DNA of 64,000 bases from Voacanga thouarsii (GCA_026120185.1 JANUWF010001491.1:4216001-4280000), one strand, 5' to 3'; counted from the first letter of the stretch, positions 1 through 11,648 are shown. Notes: generated by a model from the sequence alone, not told the origin. Program-made: numbers and translations.

Positions 1-899
1 AAAATTTGGTTGTCTAGTCAATTCTGTATCAAGGGCTTGAGAGAAGCCTGTTACATTCTTGGGATTACGCTTCATAGAAATAGGAAGTAGAGAATGTTAT
101 GATTATCCCAAGTTGCATACATTGATAAGATGCTGGCCAAGTGCAGCATGGATTGATGCAAGGGAGCTCTAATTCCTTGTAGACATGGGTCGTCATTTTC
201 TTCAAGGGACTGTCCTAAGTCTCAAGAAGAAAAAGACAGAATATGTAGGATTCCCTACGCTTCAGTTATGGGAAGTCTCATATATGCCATGCTATGTACT
301 AGGCCAGATATCTGCTTTGCCATAGGCTTGATTAGCAGATATCAGTCAAACCCTGGGGAGGTTCATTAGCAAGCTATAAAGCATATTCTCAAGTATATCA
401 AGGGAACGGGAGATTATATGCTGGTTTACAGGGCCGATGACTTGGTTCCTACAGGATATACTGACTTAGACTTCCAGGCAGATAAGGATGAGAGAAGATC
501 CACCAGCGGTTATGTCTTCACCTTGTTTGGAGGAGCCATTTCATGGAGGAGTATCAAGCAATCTTGCATTGCTTACTCGACTATGGAAGTCGAGTGTATA
601 GCAGCATCGGAGGAATCCAAGGAAGCAGTCTAGCTCTGAAAATTCTTTTCAGAACTTGGAGACGTGCCACACATGGACAGGCTAATTGTGATGTCTTGCG
701 ACAACACCAGAGCAGTATCCCAATCCAAAGAACTTAGGAACCACAAGAAGGGGAAGCACAATGAGAGAAAGTACCACCTGATAGTGGAATAGATTGCCTC
801 ATAGAACAATCTAGCAGATCCATTCACCAAGCCTTTGGCTGAGAAAATCTTTAAGAGACACTTAGACACCATAGGGGTGGGCCCTACAGACTTACTTAG
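1..899 (+). pseudogene. Copia element C1, 3' part of pol (RT end and RNase H)
   Basis: This is the tail of a Ty1/Copia polyprotein whose front lies outside the window. The first 400 bases match, block by block, the end of the reverse transcriptase of C4 near 54260-54660. Bases 418-633 encode the RNase H core, with the readable segments GYTDLDFQADKDERRSTSG and GGAISWRSIKQ. The product would be the enzyme that copies the element RNA into DNA and removes the RNA strand. The copy is dead: stops interrupt the frame, for example just after EESKEAV at 631-633, and about 30 bases present in C4 are missing near 793. The frame ends at a TAG at 897-899, followed by a purine-rich tract and the LTR. The Copia assignment is firm; the lineage is not resolved. 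Confidence 0.88.
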
Positions 900-910
900 T
901 CTTAGAGTGT

Positions 911-921
911 TAGTGGGAGAT
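911..921 (+). other. Polypurine tract of C1
   Basis: A purine-rich run (TAGTGGGAGA) lies directly before the LTR start TGTTG. It is the expected primer for plus-strand DNA synthesis. C4 has the same sequence before its 3' LTR. Confidence 0.7.
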
Positions 922-2728
922 TGTTGAGAAATATGCCCTCTTAGATTAGGTTTCAGATGTAAATATTGAATGTTTTACTAAAAAAAAATTATTTTTAGAA
1001 AATTTTTATGAATTTATATTTTTATTTGTATATAATTTCGTTAGGAAAAGACCCACTGTGTTTAAGTAAGTGGTCCATGTGAATGGTGATTTTTCACAGT
1101 AAAGTATAGATCATGGGTTACTTAACACATAAACGTTTGTTAATATTCGATTGATGAGAATGGAAATCTCATCATGTCTAGGTTATTATTTTGTGAGTTC
1201 CAAATGGGGAATAGCTTACCTTTAGCCAGTGAGTAGTCCAGTCATTTCATGACATAAGCGTATTTCGAATACGTAGAACAGGACATGTAGTAGTGGTTTC
1301 TTAAAGTACTATATGGTAGAAACCTAGACTACTACTGCTACAGTATGGACTAGTATTCTATGACTTAAGTATGAGTCGGTGGTCTGACGAAGCTAGAAGC
1401 ATGTACTTTGATATGCTATAGTTGAAGTTCTATTGCAGGACCAATATACTTGCATGTTAGGTATATGTGACTAGTTAGTTAAGATAAACTTGTACAAGAT
1501 AGTTTCTATACTATATCGCCCCTTGTGGTTATTTGAATAATCTAAATATCCAAGGCCCTAAGAAACATGACTTGGATGTTTGCTTTAGCATAGCTCCCTT
1601 GGAAATCAAAAATAATTTAGGAAGTCGTGGATCATTGGACTAGAAGCTTAAGGATGGAAGATGTCATTTAGAGAGGTGTTAATGCATTTCTTCCTATCTA
1701 ATACACGACGATGTATATAGGGGTATTTTAGTCACTTCACTTGTAGGTTAGAGACTTTGCTAACGCAGCATTGTCCTAGGGGTCAATATTTTCTTATGGT
1801 GGTATTAGGAAATATTTAAAATTTAAAATATAGTTATTTATATGGCAAGGTATTTGGGTCATTTTAGTAGCCAAGGCGGTGTGTCATTTGGTTCCCAGTA
1901 TAGACCATGAGTCCTAATTATATACAAGCTAAGGAGTTGGTCTTAAATTAAATACATAGAATTTATTTTATTTAAATAGTCTGATTTAATTTTTGGGGTA
2001 GAATAAAATAAAGGTTTATGGAGAGAGAGAATTAATTAAATTAGTTTGGTGGATTATTTAATTGTTCAGGACTATGACCCAGTTTGAATAATTAAAGATT
2101 GATCTAGGACTAAACTAATATAAGCTTGTTAATTGGACTAGTTTATTAGGGCTAAAAAATTAATTATTTATTAGGCCATTTATTTGGTTCTAATTAGAAT
2201 AATTAATTTAGTCCAAACGACTAAACTAAGAGTCCAATGGGCTAGTCCAATTTAACCTAGGGTTTTATTTAGGTTAAACAGGAAAATAGAGAAGGACGTT
2301 ATTTTTTACTGCCTCTTCTCTGGGTCTAGGGAGAACATTGTTCTTTTCCGTGTGTGAGAAAAAAAAAACAGATGCCTCATTTCTTTCTCTAAGAAAAATT
2401 CCTTAGCCCTATGAGTTGTTCACCAAATGTGAATTAGGTAGGCTATATACTGGAAGATCGAGAGGTTGGTGTTCAGATACATGAACAGATGGAGTAGGAG
2501 GCTTGCAAGAATCGCACCAGAGGTTTCCACTAGTGCACCTATCCCAGTTTCACGCATTCTGGTCTAGCCAATTTTGAGAACGAGAAAAAGAGGTAAAAAT
2601 TTTCCCTCGAAGTCCCGCCAGACCATAACCGACAACGGCTGAGGCCACCGTAACCGGCGCCGGCTCCGGTGTGCAATTTTCTTGTTCTTCAGTTTTCAAT
2701 TTTTTCTTTCTGCTACGTGCTTTGCTTC
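922..2728 (+). repeat. 3' LTR of Copia C1, right end lost
   Basis: The repeat starts TGTTGAGAAATATGCCC and aligns along its length with the C4 LTRs at 47812 and 55209. Shared blocks include the TTAACACATAAAC segment, the TATCGCCCCTTGTGG block near 1514-1530 and the GC-rich ACCGGCGCCGGC motif at 2653-2664. No coding sequence was seen. About 20 bases that should close the LTR are absent. At about 2728 the sequence passes straight into the C-terminal end of a minus-strand Gypsy polyprotein, so this is a deletion or recombination junction. Confidence 0.85.
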
Positions 2729-4552
2729 CCCCTTTTAAACTTTCACCATGACCTCCCCATTCTTGAAGTTGATTCTTCCATGAATCATCACCTACATCAA
2801 AAAGAGTTAAGTCACTAACGTTAAACGTTGCACTCACTTTACACTCACTGGGTAGATCGATCTTATAGGCATTATCTCCAACTTAGGAAATGACTTGGAA
2901 GGGCCCATCACCTCTTGTGTCTAATCTACTTCTTTTTTTAGTAGGAACTCTCTCATTGTGAAGGTGCATCCATATCTAATCACTGGGCTCAAATGAAACA
3001 TTTTTCCTTCCTTGATTTTCCTTGAGGACGATTTCTTCATTTTGCTTTGTAATAGTTACCTTCACCTTTTCAAGGAGAGTCTTCACTTATTCCACCTTCT
3101 TGGTTCCATCAAGGTTAACTCATTCACCTATAGGCAAAGGAACCAAATCCAAAAGAGTTAGAGGGTTAAAACCATACAAAACTTCGAACGAGAATAAGAG
3201 TAGTAGAGTGAATGACTCTATTGTTGGCAAACTCAATATGTTGCAAGCATTCTTCCTCAAGAGTTGTGTGATTGTTCGGTTGACAACTTCCATTTGTCCA
3301 TCTATTTGTGGGTGGCAAGTTGTGGAACATAAAAGATTAGTGCGAAGTTTGTTCCATAACACCCTCAAAAAATGACTGAGGAACTTGTATCCCTATCCGA
3401 TACAATAGTCTTTAGAATCCCTTGCATTCTCACCACTTCTTTGGAGAATAAATCTGCAATATAGAAAGCATTATTAGTCTTGGAACATGCCACAAAATAA
3501 GCCATTTTTTAGAATTGATCAACAATCACAAGTATAGAATGCTTATCCCCTTTGGATCTAGGCAATCCTAAGATAAAATCCATTGAAATTTCAACCCAAG
3601 AAGCATCTGGAGTGGATAAAGGAGTGTACAATCCACGTGGAAGTGATCTAGATTTAGCCCGCCTATAAATTATAATCGAGAATAATGTTTGTTCACATTC
3701 CTTCTTATTTTTTGCCAAAAGAAATGTTCCTTTAGGATGCCTAAGATCTTTGTAACACTAAAATGCCCCTATAATCCCCCACTATTGCCCTTCTTAACTA
3801 GTAGTTCCCTATAGGATGCATTTACCACACAAAGCCTTGCCTCCCTATACAAGAAGGAATCCTGCCTATAGTACTTAGCAAATGTACATTCCTTACAACC
3901 ATGAAAAATATCCCCAAACTCTTCATCCATATCATACGATTATTTTACAAGTTCAAAACTATAAAGTTAAGCATCCAAAGAGTTTAAAAGTGCATACCTT
4001 CGAGATAGTGCATCCATAACCACATTCTCCTTACCATTTTTATATTGCATGACATAAGAAAATATCCTAATAAACTCCATCCACCTTCCATGTCTCTTGA
4101 TCAAATTTTGTTGGCTTTTGAAGTGTTTAAGGGTCTCATGGTCAATATGGATTACAAACTTTCTTGGTAATAGGTGTATTGCTAATACTCTAGGGTCTTA
4201 ACCAAGGCAAAGGGTTCTTTATCATAAGTGAAATAATTGATGGCCACCCTGGAAAATTTCTCACTAAAATATGCCATGGGCTTTCGGTCTTGGGTTAAGA
4301 CTACACCTACCCCTACCCCACTTGCATCACACTATATCTCAAATGCCTTCTCAAAGATATGTAGGATGAGAGTTGGAGTTTAACTCAATTTATCCTTGAG
4401 GATTTTAAAGGCTTGTTATTGGGCTTCCTCCCACCTAAATCCTACCTTTTTCTTCACCACTTCGATTAGCGGGGTTGCTAGGGTGCTAAAATTCTTTATG
4501 AACCTCCTATAGAAACTAGGTAGCCCATGAAAACTATGAACTTGGGTAATGG
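2729..4552 (-). pseudogene. Gypsy G1 pol, RNase H and integrase half
   Basis: Reading leftward from 4552, the frame gives the connection segment after RT (TITQVHSFHGLPSFYRRF), then an RNase H domain near 4440-4130 with CDASG and AYFSEKF. Next come integrase pieces: MDFILGLPRSKG near 3560, SDRDT near 3400, and the catalytic-Glu region HPQIDGQMEVVNR near 3300. The last readable part, FNVSDLTLFDVGDD near 2815, matches the end of Ty3/Gypsy polyproteins. The product would process and insert element DNA. Stops and a one-base frameshift after SDRDT break it. It is cut at 4552 by the hAT insertion and continues at 7850. The left end is fused to the C1 LTR, so the 3' LTR is missing. I did not recognise a chromodomain. 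Confidence 0.85.
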
Positions 4553-4566
4553 TAGCAATGGCAAGT

Positions 4567-4650
4567 GGGCCGGGCCGGGCCGGGCCCGACCCTCGAGGCA
4601 AACCGCGCACTGTGCGCCAGTTCGGGCCCGGCAGGCCGGCCCGCCTGAGA
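4567..4650. repeat. hAT left subterminal GGGCC array
   Basis: Tandem GGGCC/CGGGC units make this stretch far richer in GC than its surroundings. Subterminal repeats in hAT elements commonly bind transposase; that role is inferred here. Confidence 0.7.
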
Positions 4651-5294
4651 GAGCTGTTACCCAACGGCTCTCTCTGTTTTTTTCAATTCAGTCCTTCGGT
4701 TTTTTTTTTTGCAATTTAGCCCCTAAAATGGCTGAATTAATTTTTTTTGGCAATTTGGTCCCTAATAGTTATATTCTCTATTCTAACCTCCAAAACTTTA
4801 TAAATACCCCCCAATTCAACCCAAAACTCATCAAACACTCTCCAATTCTCTCTAATTCTCTCAAACTCTCTCCAATTCTCTCAAATTCCCTCTTATTTCT
4901 ATTCATCTTTCTCTCATAATCCTCAAATTTATTCATTTTTTCTACAAAGAGTATTAGAATATAATTTATTTTTTTGTTATACTTTTTAAATTCTTCAAGA
5001 AAGTCTTCATATTTTGGAAGATTGTTGAGTAGTGGAATAGTGGATACAAGAAGAAAAAATCTCAACAAAGTATTGTTATTCTTGAATCTTGGTCATCAAC
5101 AAGTTAGTATTTCTTAATCTTACATTCTTTTATTTTAGCTTTATTAATTGTTTATTTGTTTTAGTTATTTGTTTAATTTTAAAATTAGTTTGTTATTTTT
5201 ATTTTTCAATTCTCTTATTTCATTATTTGTTAATACTTTATTTTTTTTGAACTTTTATTTGAATTTTGATTGCTTGTTTTTTTTTTAAGAAATA

Positions 5295-7415
5295 ATAGAT
5301 CCAAATCAATATCATCATTTTTCTTCATCCCAATCATCTGCACATTTTGATTTTAATATAGATCCATCTTTGAATTTAATAAATAATGAAATCGGTAATA
5401 AAGATGAAGGTCCTAGTATGCCTAGTGTTAGTGTTTCACAATCACAACCAACTCCAATAATTAATCCCGACAAATCTAATATAGGTGAGAATGATGTTGA
5501 AACAACATATGTTACAACTAAAGCAAAAACATCTATGGTTTGGAATCTTTTTGAAAAAGATAATGATAGTGATAGGACAACATGTAAAATTTGTAGAGCG
5601 GTATATGCACATAAGAATGGAGGAGGGACGGGAACATTAGTTAGACATATGAAAAGGTCACATGATGATTGGTTAGAAAACCTACTTAAACAACAACAAA
5701 TACGTAGTACAGGAGGTCAAATGATTGGTAATTCTCAATATGATCATAGAAAAAATAGAAATGCATTTGCTAAAATGATTGTTCAAACTAAATTACCTTT
5801 TAATTTTGTAGAAAATCCATATTATGAAAAATATATGTAAAATAATTGTCAACCAGTATGGAAAAGAATTCCTAGAACAATATTAAAAAATGATATAATA
5901 AAGATATATAAAGAAATGAAAGAGTATCTAATTTCTATGTTTGATTCTTGTAATTGGAAATTTGCTCTTACTTGTGATGGTTGGACTGCAATTACTAATG
6001 AATCTTATTTGTGCATTACATGTCATTGGATAGATCATGATTGGTTAGTACAAAAAAGAACTATTTGTTTTAAATTATTTGAATATCCTCATGTAGGTAG
6101 TACTATAGCTAGAATAATTACTCAAACATGTTGTGAATATAGGAATTTAAACAAAATTATTTCTATTTCTTTAGATAATGCTTCAAATAATGATTCTGCC
6201 ATAACAATTTTAAAAAATACTATGAATCCTATGTTAGATGGTATTTCATTTCATACTAAGTGTTCTTGTCATATACTTAATTTATGTGTTAAAGAAGGAT
6301 ATAAATATATTGATGATATTGTTAATATAATTAGAAATGTTGTTTTATTTATTAAAACCTCCCCAACTAGGCAACAAAATTTTAAGGCATTATGCCAAGA
6401 ACAAGGTGTATTTTTTAAAAAATTTAGATTAGATTGTAAAACTAGATGGAACTCAACTTTAGGTATGTTTGAAAGTGTTATACCTTTTCAAAACTAACTT
6501 ATTGAATTTTGTAATAGTAATAATTTTCAACCTCCACTAACTGAAACTCATTTTGAGAATTGTACTGCACTTTCAACATTTTTATTTACTTTCAAAGAAG
6601 CAACTAAACTTTTATCGGGATCGTATTATCCCACTACTCATCATATTCTTTCAACACTTGCTAAGGTAGAACATATTTTTGGTGAATATATGTATCATCC
6701 CCAATATAGTTTTTTTATGAGAAGTATGTTTGAAAAATATAAAAAATATTATGAAGATATTCCTATTTTATTTTGTATGGCATTATGTATGGATCTTAAA
6801 GTAAAGACGCCTGGTTTTCATAGTATTATTGAATATTTATATGAAACATTAGATTTTGATGAATCACAAGAACTTAAACAATGTATGATAAAAGACATAA
6901 AAGATAAAACAGCTAAAGCTTTATCTGACATGTATAATTTGTATAAGTTTAAGTCTTCTTGTTCTAGTTCTCCTATTTTAAGTAGGTAAGCTTCATCATC
7001 TAGTAGTCATTTTCAACCTCCGTGAAAATCTACCTCTTCAATTTCATTAGTATTTAATCCATGAGGTATTATGAAATGTCAAAAAAGATCGACTACCGCC
7101 TACAATGAGATGGCAACTTATGAGATGCAGCCCTTGGTAGAAAATGAAGATCAGCATTTTGATATTTGTGGTTGGTGGAAGGTTCATGTAAGTCAATACC
7201 CTATTTTATCTAAAATGGCACGTGATCTTTTGACACCACCAGTCTCTACAGTACCATTGGAAAGCGTCTTCAGTGAGAGTGCTCGAACAATCGATGAAAG
7301 AATATCTCAATTGGCTCCTCAAACATAGGGATGTTAATGTGTTGTAGTAGTTGGTTTGTAGCTAAAGATAGGACGGCTAATTCGTAGATTATTGATGATG
7401 ACTCAGATGATGAAT
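5295..7415 (+). pseudogene. hAT transposase, BED finger type
   Basis: In one reading frame from about 5295 to 7326 the sequence encodes a hAT transposase, the enzyme that cuts the element out and reinserts it. A BED zinc finger comes first: Trp and Phe of MVWNLFEKD, then Cys, Cys, His and His in CKIC and RHMKRSH, near 5541-5663. The central catalytic region follows (FALTCDGWTAITNESY near 5955, SLDNASNND near 6172, LDCKTRWNST near 6428). The C-terminal dimerisation domain is at about 7159-7290 (WWKVHVSQYPILSKMARD, VSTVPLESVFSES). In-frame stops stand at 5838, 6495, 6987, 7023 and 7062. A stop at 7326 coincides with a frameshift into the tail that ends in an acidic DDDSDDE. The likely start codon before DPNQYHHF reads ATA at 5295-5297. 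The gene is inactive but easily recognised. Confidence 0.92.
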
Positions 7416-7694
7416 AGGGTGAACTAAGTAGTTAGTTTTGTATTTTTTTAATTAGGATTTTAGGATAAGTAATATTATGTATTTAATTTTATTTTTAGGA
7501 TATTTATTATATTTTTAAATTTTAATCATTGTAATGTTTTTAAAAGGTTTAGGCATCAAATCCCCCTCTTATGTAATATTTATTTTATTAATTAATAAAA
7601 TAGGTAGGGGTACAAGCTAAACCCCCCACCACTTCAAGGTGGCTTTTTTATAATTTTAAAAAATTATGTTAAGTAGGAGGAAAAAAAAAGAATA

Positions 7695-7830
7695 AGCCAT
7701 GGGCCGGCCCGCACCGGCCCACGGGCCACATAGACTAAGGGCCCGGTCCGGGCCGGTCCTTGGGCCTCTGGCCCAGGGAGGCAGGCCGGTCCTCGGGCCC
7801 AGCCCGGCACAGCCCGAAACCATGTGGGCC
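7695..7830. repeat. hAT right subterminal GGCCC array
   Basis: Repeated GGGCC and GGCCC words mirror the array at the left end, and they are embedded in an otherwise AT-rich element. Confidence 0.7.
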
Positions 7831-7849
7831 GACCCATTAGCCATTGCTA

Positions 7850-9446
7850 GGTAATGGTGGTAGGAGTGGACCAATCTTGGTTGGCATTTACTCTCTCCTC
7901 ATCAATCTCAATCCTCTTAGCACTCACAACATACCCAAGGAATGTAACCCTCTCCAAACATAAAAAATATTTTTCCAAGTTAGCATACAATCTCTCCCTT
8001 CGAAAAATAACAAGCACACATTGAAGATGATTTAAATGATCTAGATATAATTTTCTATATATTAATATATCATCAAAGTACATAATAACAAACTTTTCAA
8101 TGAATTCCCTTAGAACATAATGCATTAAACACATGAGAGTGGTTGGAGCGTTAGACAACTGAAAAGATATAACAAGCCCCTCATACAATCTTTATTTAGT
8201 TTTAGAGGCCATTTTCCATTCACCCCCTTCCTTTATCCTTATTTGGTGATAACCGTATTTCAAATTAATTTGAGAGAAAATACATGCACCAAACAACTCT
8301 TCAAGCAAGTTATCCAGTCTAGGAATGGGATAGGGATACTTAACTGTAATATTGTTGATAGCAAGATAATTCACACACATGCACTAAGTCCTATTCTTCT
8401 TAGGAACCAAGAGAACTGAAACCGCACATGGGCTTAGGTCTCTCTCACATGTCCTTTCTCAAGTAATTCCTCCGCTTGCTTTTGTAATTCCTTAGCCTCC
8501 TCCAGATTAGTCATATAGGTCGGTTGATTGGGGATAACAGCTCCAGGCACAAAATTTATTTCATGCTCGATTCCTCTTATGGGTGGTAATCCTCCAAGCA
8601 CCTTCTTAGAAAAATCATCAAACTCTTGGAGAATGATTGCAATTTTATTAGGTAAAGATATGGTAGAATTATTAGTAGACACACAAGATCATTTGCCAAT
8701 AAGAAGAATAACCTATTCCTTAGTTTCTATTTCTTATATGACCTCACTCCCTTTTGTAAAGTAGTTCACTCTTCTTTTGCCTTTCCTCTCTTGTCCTTAC
8801 TCACTTCCATTCGTGATGGTCAAAAGCACTTGTTTTCTCATTCTCTCCCTCAATTCATTCTCTTTCCTCTCTTATTTTTTCTCTCTAACTCTTTTTTTTT
8901 TTTTTTTTGCATCTTCTGCTCCCTTTTTCTTTTCTCTTTCCCCTATGATTCTTTGGTCTTTGTTCATCTCACTTAGGAGGCATAGGGGTAAGAATGAATT
9001 TGAAACCCTCGTTGAGAATGGAATAAGTGTTCATCCTCCCATCATACTTCACATTTCTATCATATTGCCAAGGCCTTCCTAAGAGCAAGTAACATGCTTG
9101 CATAGGCACCACATCACATAGCACATCATTTTTGTACTTCCTCATCTCAAAGATACCAATACTTGTTTGTTAACCATCAATTCCTCACTAGTATTCAACT
9201 ATTCTAACTTGTAGGGTTTGTGGTGTTTAATCTATTTCATGCCCAATTCATCAGGTAAGATTGCACTAATCACATTACAGTAACTCCCATTCTCTACAAT
9301 GGCACTACAATGGGTCTTGTTGATGAGACAGATTGTATAGAATATATTCTCTATTTGTTGATGGTCTTGGTCTTCAATTGATTGAAAACTTAATAACCAT
9401 CTTGAGACTCCAACTAATGAATACTCTTGGCCAACTACTTCCCCTT
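7850..9446 (-). pseudogene. Gypsy G1 pol, protease and reverse transcriptase half
   Basis: Reading leftward from 9446, the first part is the retropepsin region (NIFYTICLINK, then AIVENGSYCNV near 9290). The usual catalytic Asp of the D-G/S-G motif reads Glu here. A linker of the LPPIRGIEHEINFVPG type follows near 8560. The reverse transcriptase comes next: INNITVKYPYPIPRLD, then SQINLKYGYHQIRI, then the active site YFDD at 8069-8080, ending with FLGYV near 7930. Stops at the joins of the fragments and the Asp-to-Glu change show it is dead. It is split from its RNase H by the hAT element and from its gag by G2. Confidence 0.88.
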
Positions 9447-11648
9447 TGTAACACCCCACTACCTATGTACCCCAAAAGGGGCGGAGATATCGCCCCGTCC
9501 TTAGGACAAGGTCTTTATAACTAGGTAATAGAAAAAATAGAAGGAAATAACTTGATAATAAACTTATTACAATCCCAAAACAATACTTATACAAAACTTG
9601 AAACAAATAAAAGGTAACCAAAATCTCCAATATATAAATGCATTAAAATATATCTTCTAAGCCTCATGGCAACATAAGTAAATCAACATTCAATGCAGGA
9701 TTGACCTAAAAACATGATATAAAAGGTGATGAGAAATATTTCCCAGTAAGTCCGATGTGTGCTTATGATAATTTAACCAAACACTTCATGTATGCAAGTT
9801 TTGAACAAGTCACAACAAAAAGTCTGCAAGTCCAGAAAATTATCTTTGAACACTGAGTGGTGTTTTATAAGAATTTGTAAAGTAAAAGTGCTACACTTAA
9901 AAGAAATAACCACTTAAATAAAGTTAACTATGAAATTGTGCATCATAATGACATGGCACCATACTTTGTGCACCATAACAAGTGAATTATTAGGATACCA
10001 CACATTATGCATTCTGATACAAGGTGGGTGTACGGCCCACCGGGGGAGATAATCCTCCATCTCTACACTCAAACTTACCGGTTGTCCATGCCGAAAATAA
10101 ATAGTCCACCTGAACTGTACTGCTAGCTCGGACTAGCCTGACTAACAAGAATTGTCCTCTTGTCTAGGTAGAGTTCACCTCTTAGAGGTGACCTCCTACT
10201 GAGAGACTTACCCAATCCTTCAAAGACTAGTCTTTGTAGTCTACCCTTATTGAGTACTCAATGCTATGTTTATTCCACTTGGGAAAAGTAAAATCAATTA
10301 AGTGTTTTCTTTGAAGTAGCATTTATAGTTTTCAAACAACCTTAGATAAAAATTTGGTTAAGGAAAATTTATTGTTTTGCTTGGACAATTGTTTTCTTGA
10401 CTAAAATTATTTTATTCTAGGAAAAAGAATAAATTGTCCATAATTGCATCCCAAAGTACATCTTCCACAGCAATCCATGCATTTGACTTGCAGAAGTGCT
10501 TTTGTTCACAAACATCTTTATGTAAGGACTTACTTTGATCTCTTGATTTCACTCGACAAAATAATCCTCTAATTCTTGCTCAAGGCATGTTAACCCTTTA
10601 TGGGAAACAAGTGTATATGTCACCATTGGTGCACAACAAAATGGCATAAGTACAAATAAATCCCAACTTTAAATACACATAATCAATAGCAACACTCAAA
10701 TATGATGTAAGTTGCTTATGAGCTCTACAAATAATTTAGAAGTTATGATTAATATAAGAATAATTTGATGCTTTAGTAACATAAGTAAGTGATATCAGTA
10801 TTAATTAAGTATACCAAAAAAAAAAAATTAACATTGTCTAAGGTATCGATAAAAATGTTGATAATTTTATAGATAATAATATTTCTATAAGGATACTAAT
10901 AATATGAATAGAAATGATGACATTATTTATTTATTTATGTTTATAGATTAATATTTATATTTTTATTTTTAAAGAAAAATAATAATTTTTAATAATAATA
11001 AAATAATAATAGTATTTATTATATTTTTAATAATATTAATATGATTAAATAAAAATAATATGGCTAGTAGCGACAATACTAGTAATAATACTAATTTTAT
11101 TAATATTTCTCTAAAATAATGGTGTTTATTATAAAGAATAGTTGTAATATTAATAATATCGATGATACTTAAAAAATAGAAATACCAATAATAATACTTA
11201 TAACTTTAGTAGTAATAATAATATTTTTTTTAAAAATGTAATATTAGTAGTAATGTCAATAATAAAAATAATGAGAGTGATTTAAGTACCAAAAGTGGTA
11301 ATAATATTACTATTAGTATTTAAAGGTAGTAATAATTTAGCTATTAATAAATAAAGTAGTAATCATACAAGTAGAGTGATAATATTAATTTTTATAGCAA
11401 AAGTAGTATCATTAGCCATATAAATGTTTGCATGGTAATTGTTGGCAAGATCAACAATGTTAGAGCTTTAGCATATCATAATAGCAACAATCTTCCTATC
11501 CACCATATCATCCCATGCTAGTGTCATATTGACCTAATTAACAAATATACTAACAACATAACATAACCTAATGTTAAAATCAAAATACAAATATGCTTCA
11601 TAGAATAGTCCTAGTACATGTTTCCATCTATACATCATGAAACCATGG
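9447..11648 (-). repeat. 3' LTR of Gypsy G2, truncated
   Basis: The sequence aligns collinearly with 20258-22445 of the G2 5' LTR: TGTAACACCCC start, the GGGGCGGAGATATCGCCCC block, the ACTTACCGGTTGTCCA block near 10073 and the TAA/ATT-rich tract at 10830-11400. Similarity stops near 11648, where LINE sequence begins, so the outer half of this LTR (about 2 kb) is missing. It contains no genes. Confidence 0.82.
9470..9496 (-). other. Overlapping hairpins near the end of the G2 LTR
   Basis: CCCC-AAAA-GGGG (9470-9481) and GGGGCG-GAGATAT-CGCCCC (9478-9496) share the same GGGG, so only one of the two can form at a time. The block lies about 25-50 bases inside the LTR end that adjoins the primer site. 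The second copy is at about 20281-20308, with one stem pair lost. Confidence 0.55.

Larger units (their letters stand above)
4553..7849 (+). mobile_element. hAT (Ac-type) DNA transposon inside Gypsy G1
   Basis: The 3297-bp element has both ends. It starts TAGCAATGGC and its right end, read on the minus strand, also starts TAGCAATGGC. It is flanked by a perfect 8-bp target duplication, GGTAATGG, at 4545-4552 and 7850-7857, the size expected for hAT elements. With one duplication copy counted, the host Gypsy frame runs on in phase across the insertion (TTIT then QVHSF). GC-rich GGGCC/GGCCC arrays lie just inside each end, and a decayed transposase fills the middle. Bases 4680-5290 and 7416-7680 are AT-rich and hold no other recognisable gene. 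Confidence 0.95.

Noticed and set aside
2550..2837. A 95-codon minus-strand frame as a possible new fusion gene
   Set aside because: It reads from the Gypsy C-terminus into reversed Copia LTR across a truncation junction; there is no sign of selection.
4416..4919. Open frames crossing the left end of the hAT element on both strands
   Set aside because: They join Gypsy sequence to the GC-rich hAT end and are by-products of the insertion.
8791..9082. Ser/Phe-rich frames on the plus strand resembling signal peptides
   Set aside because: They are antisense to the G1 protease-RT linker, in a T-rich stretch.
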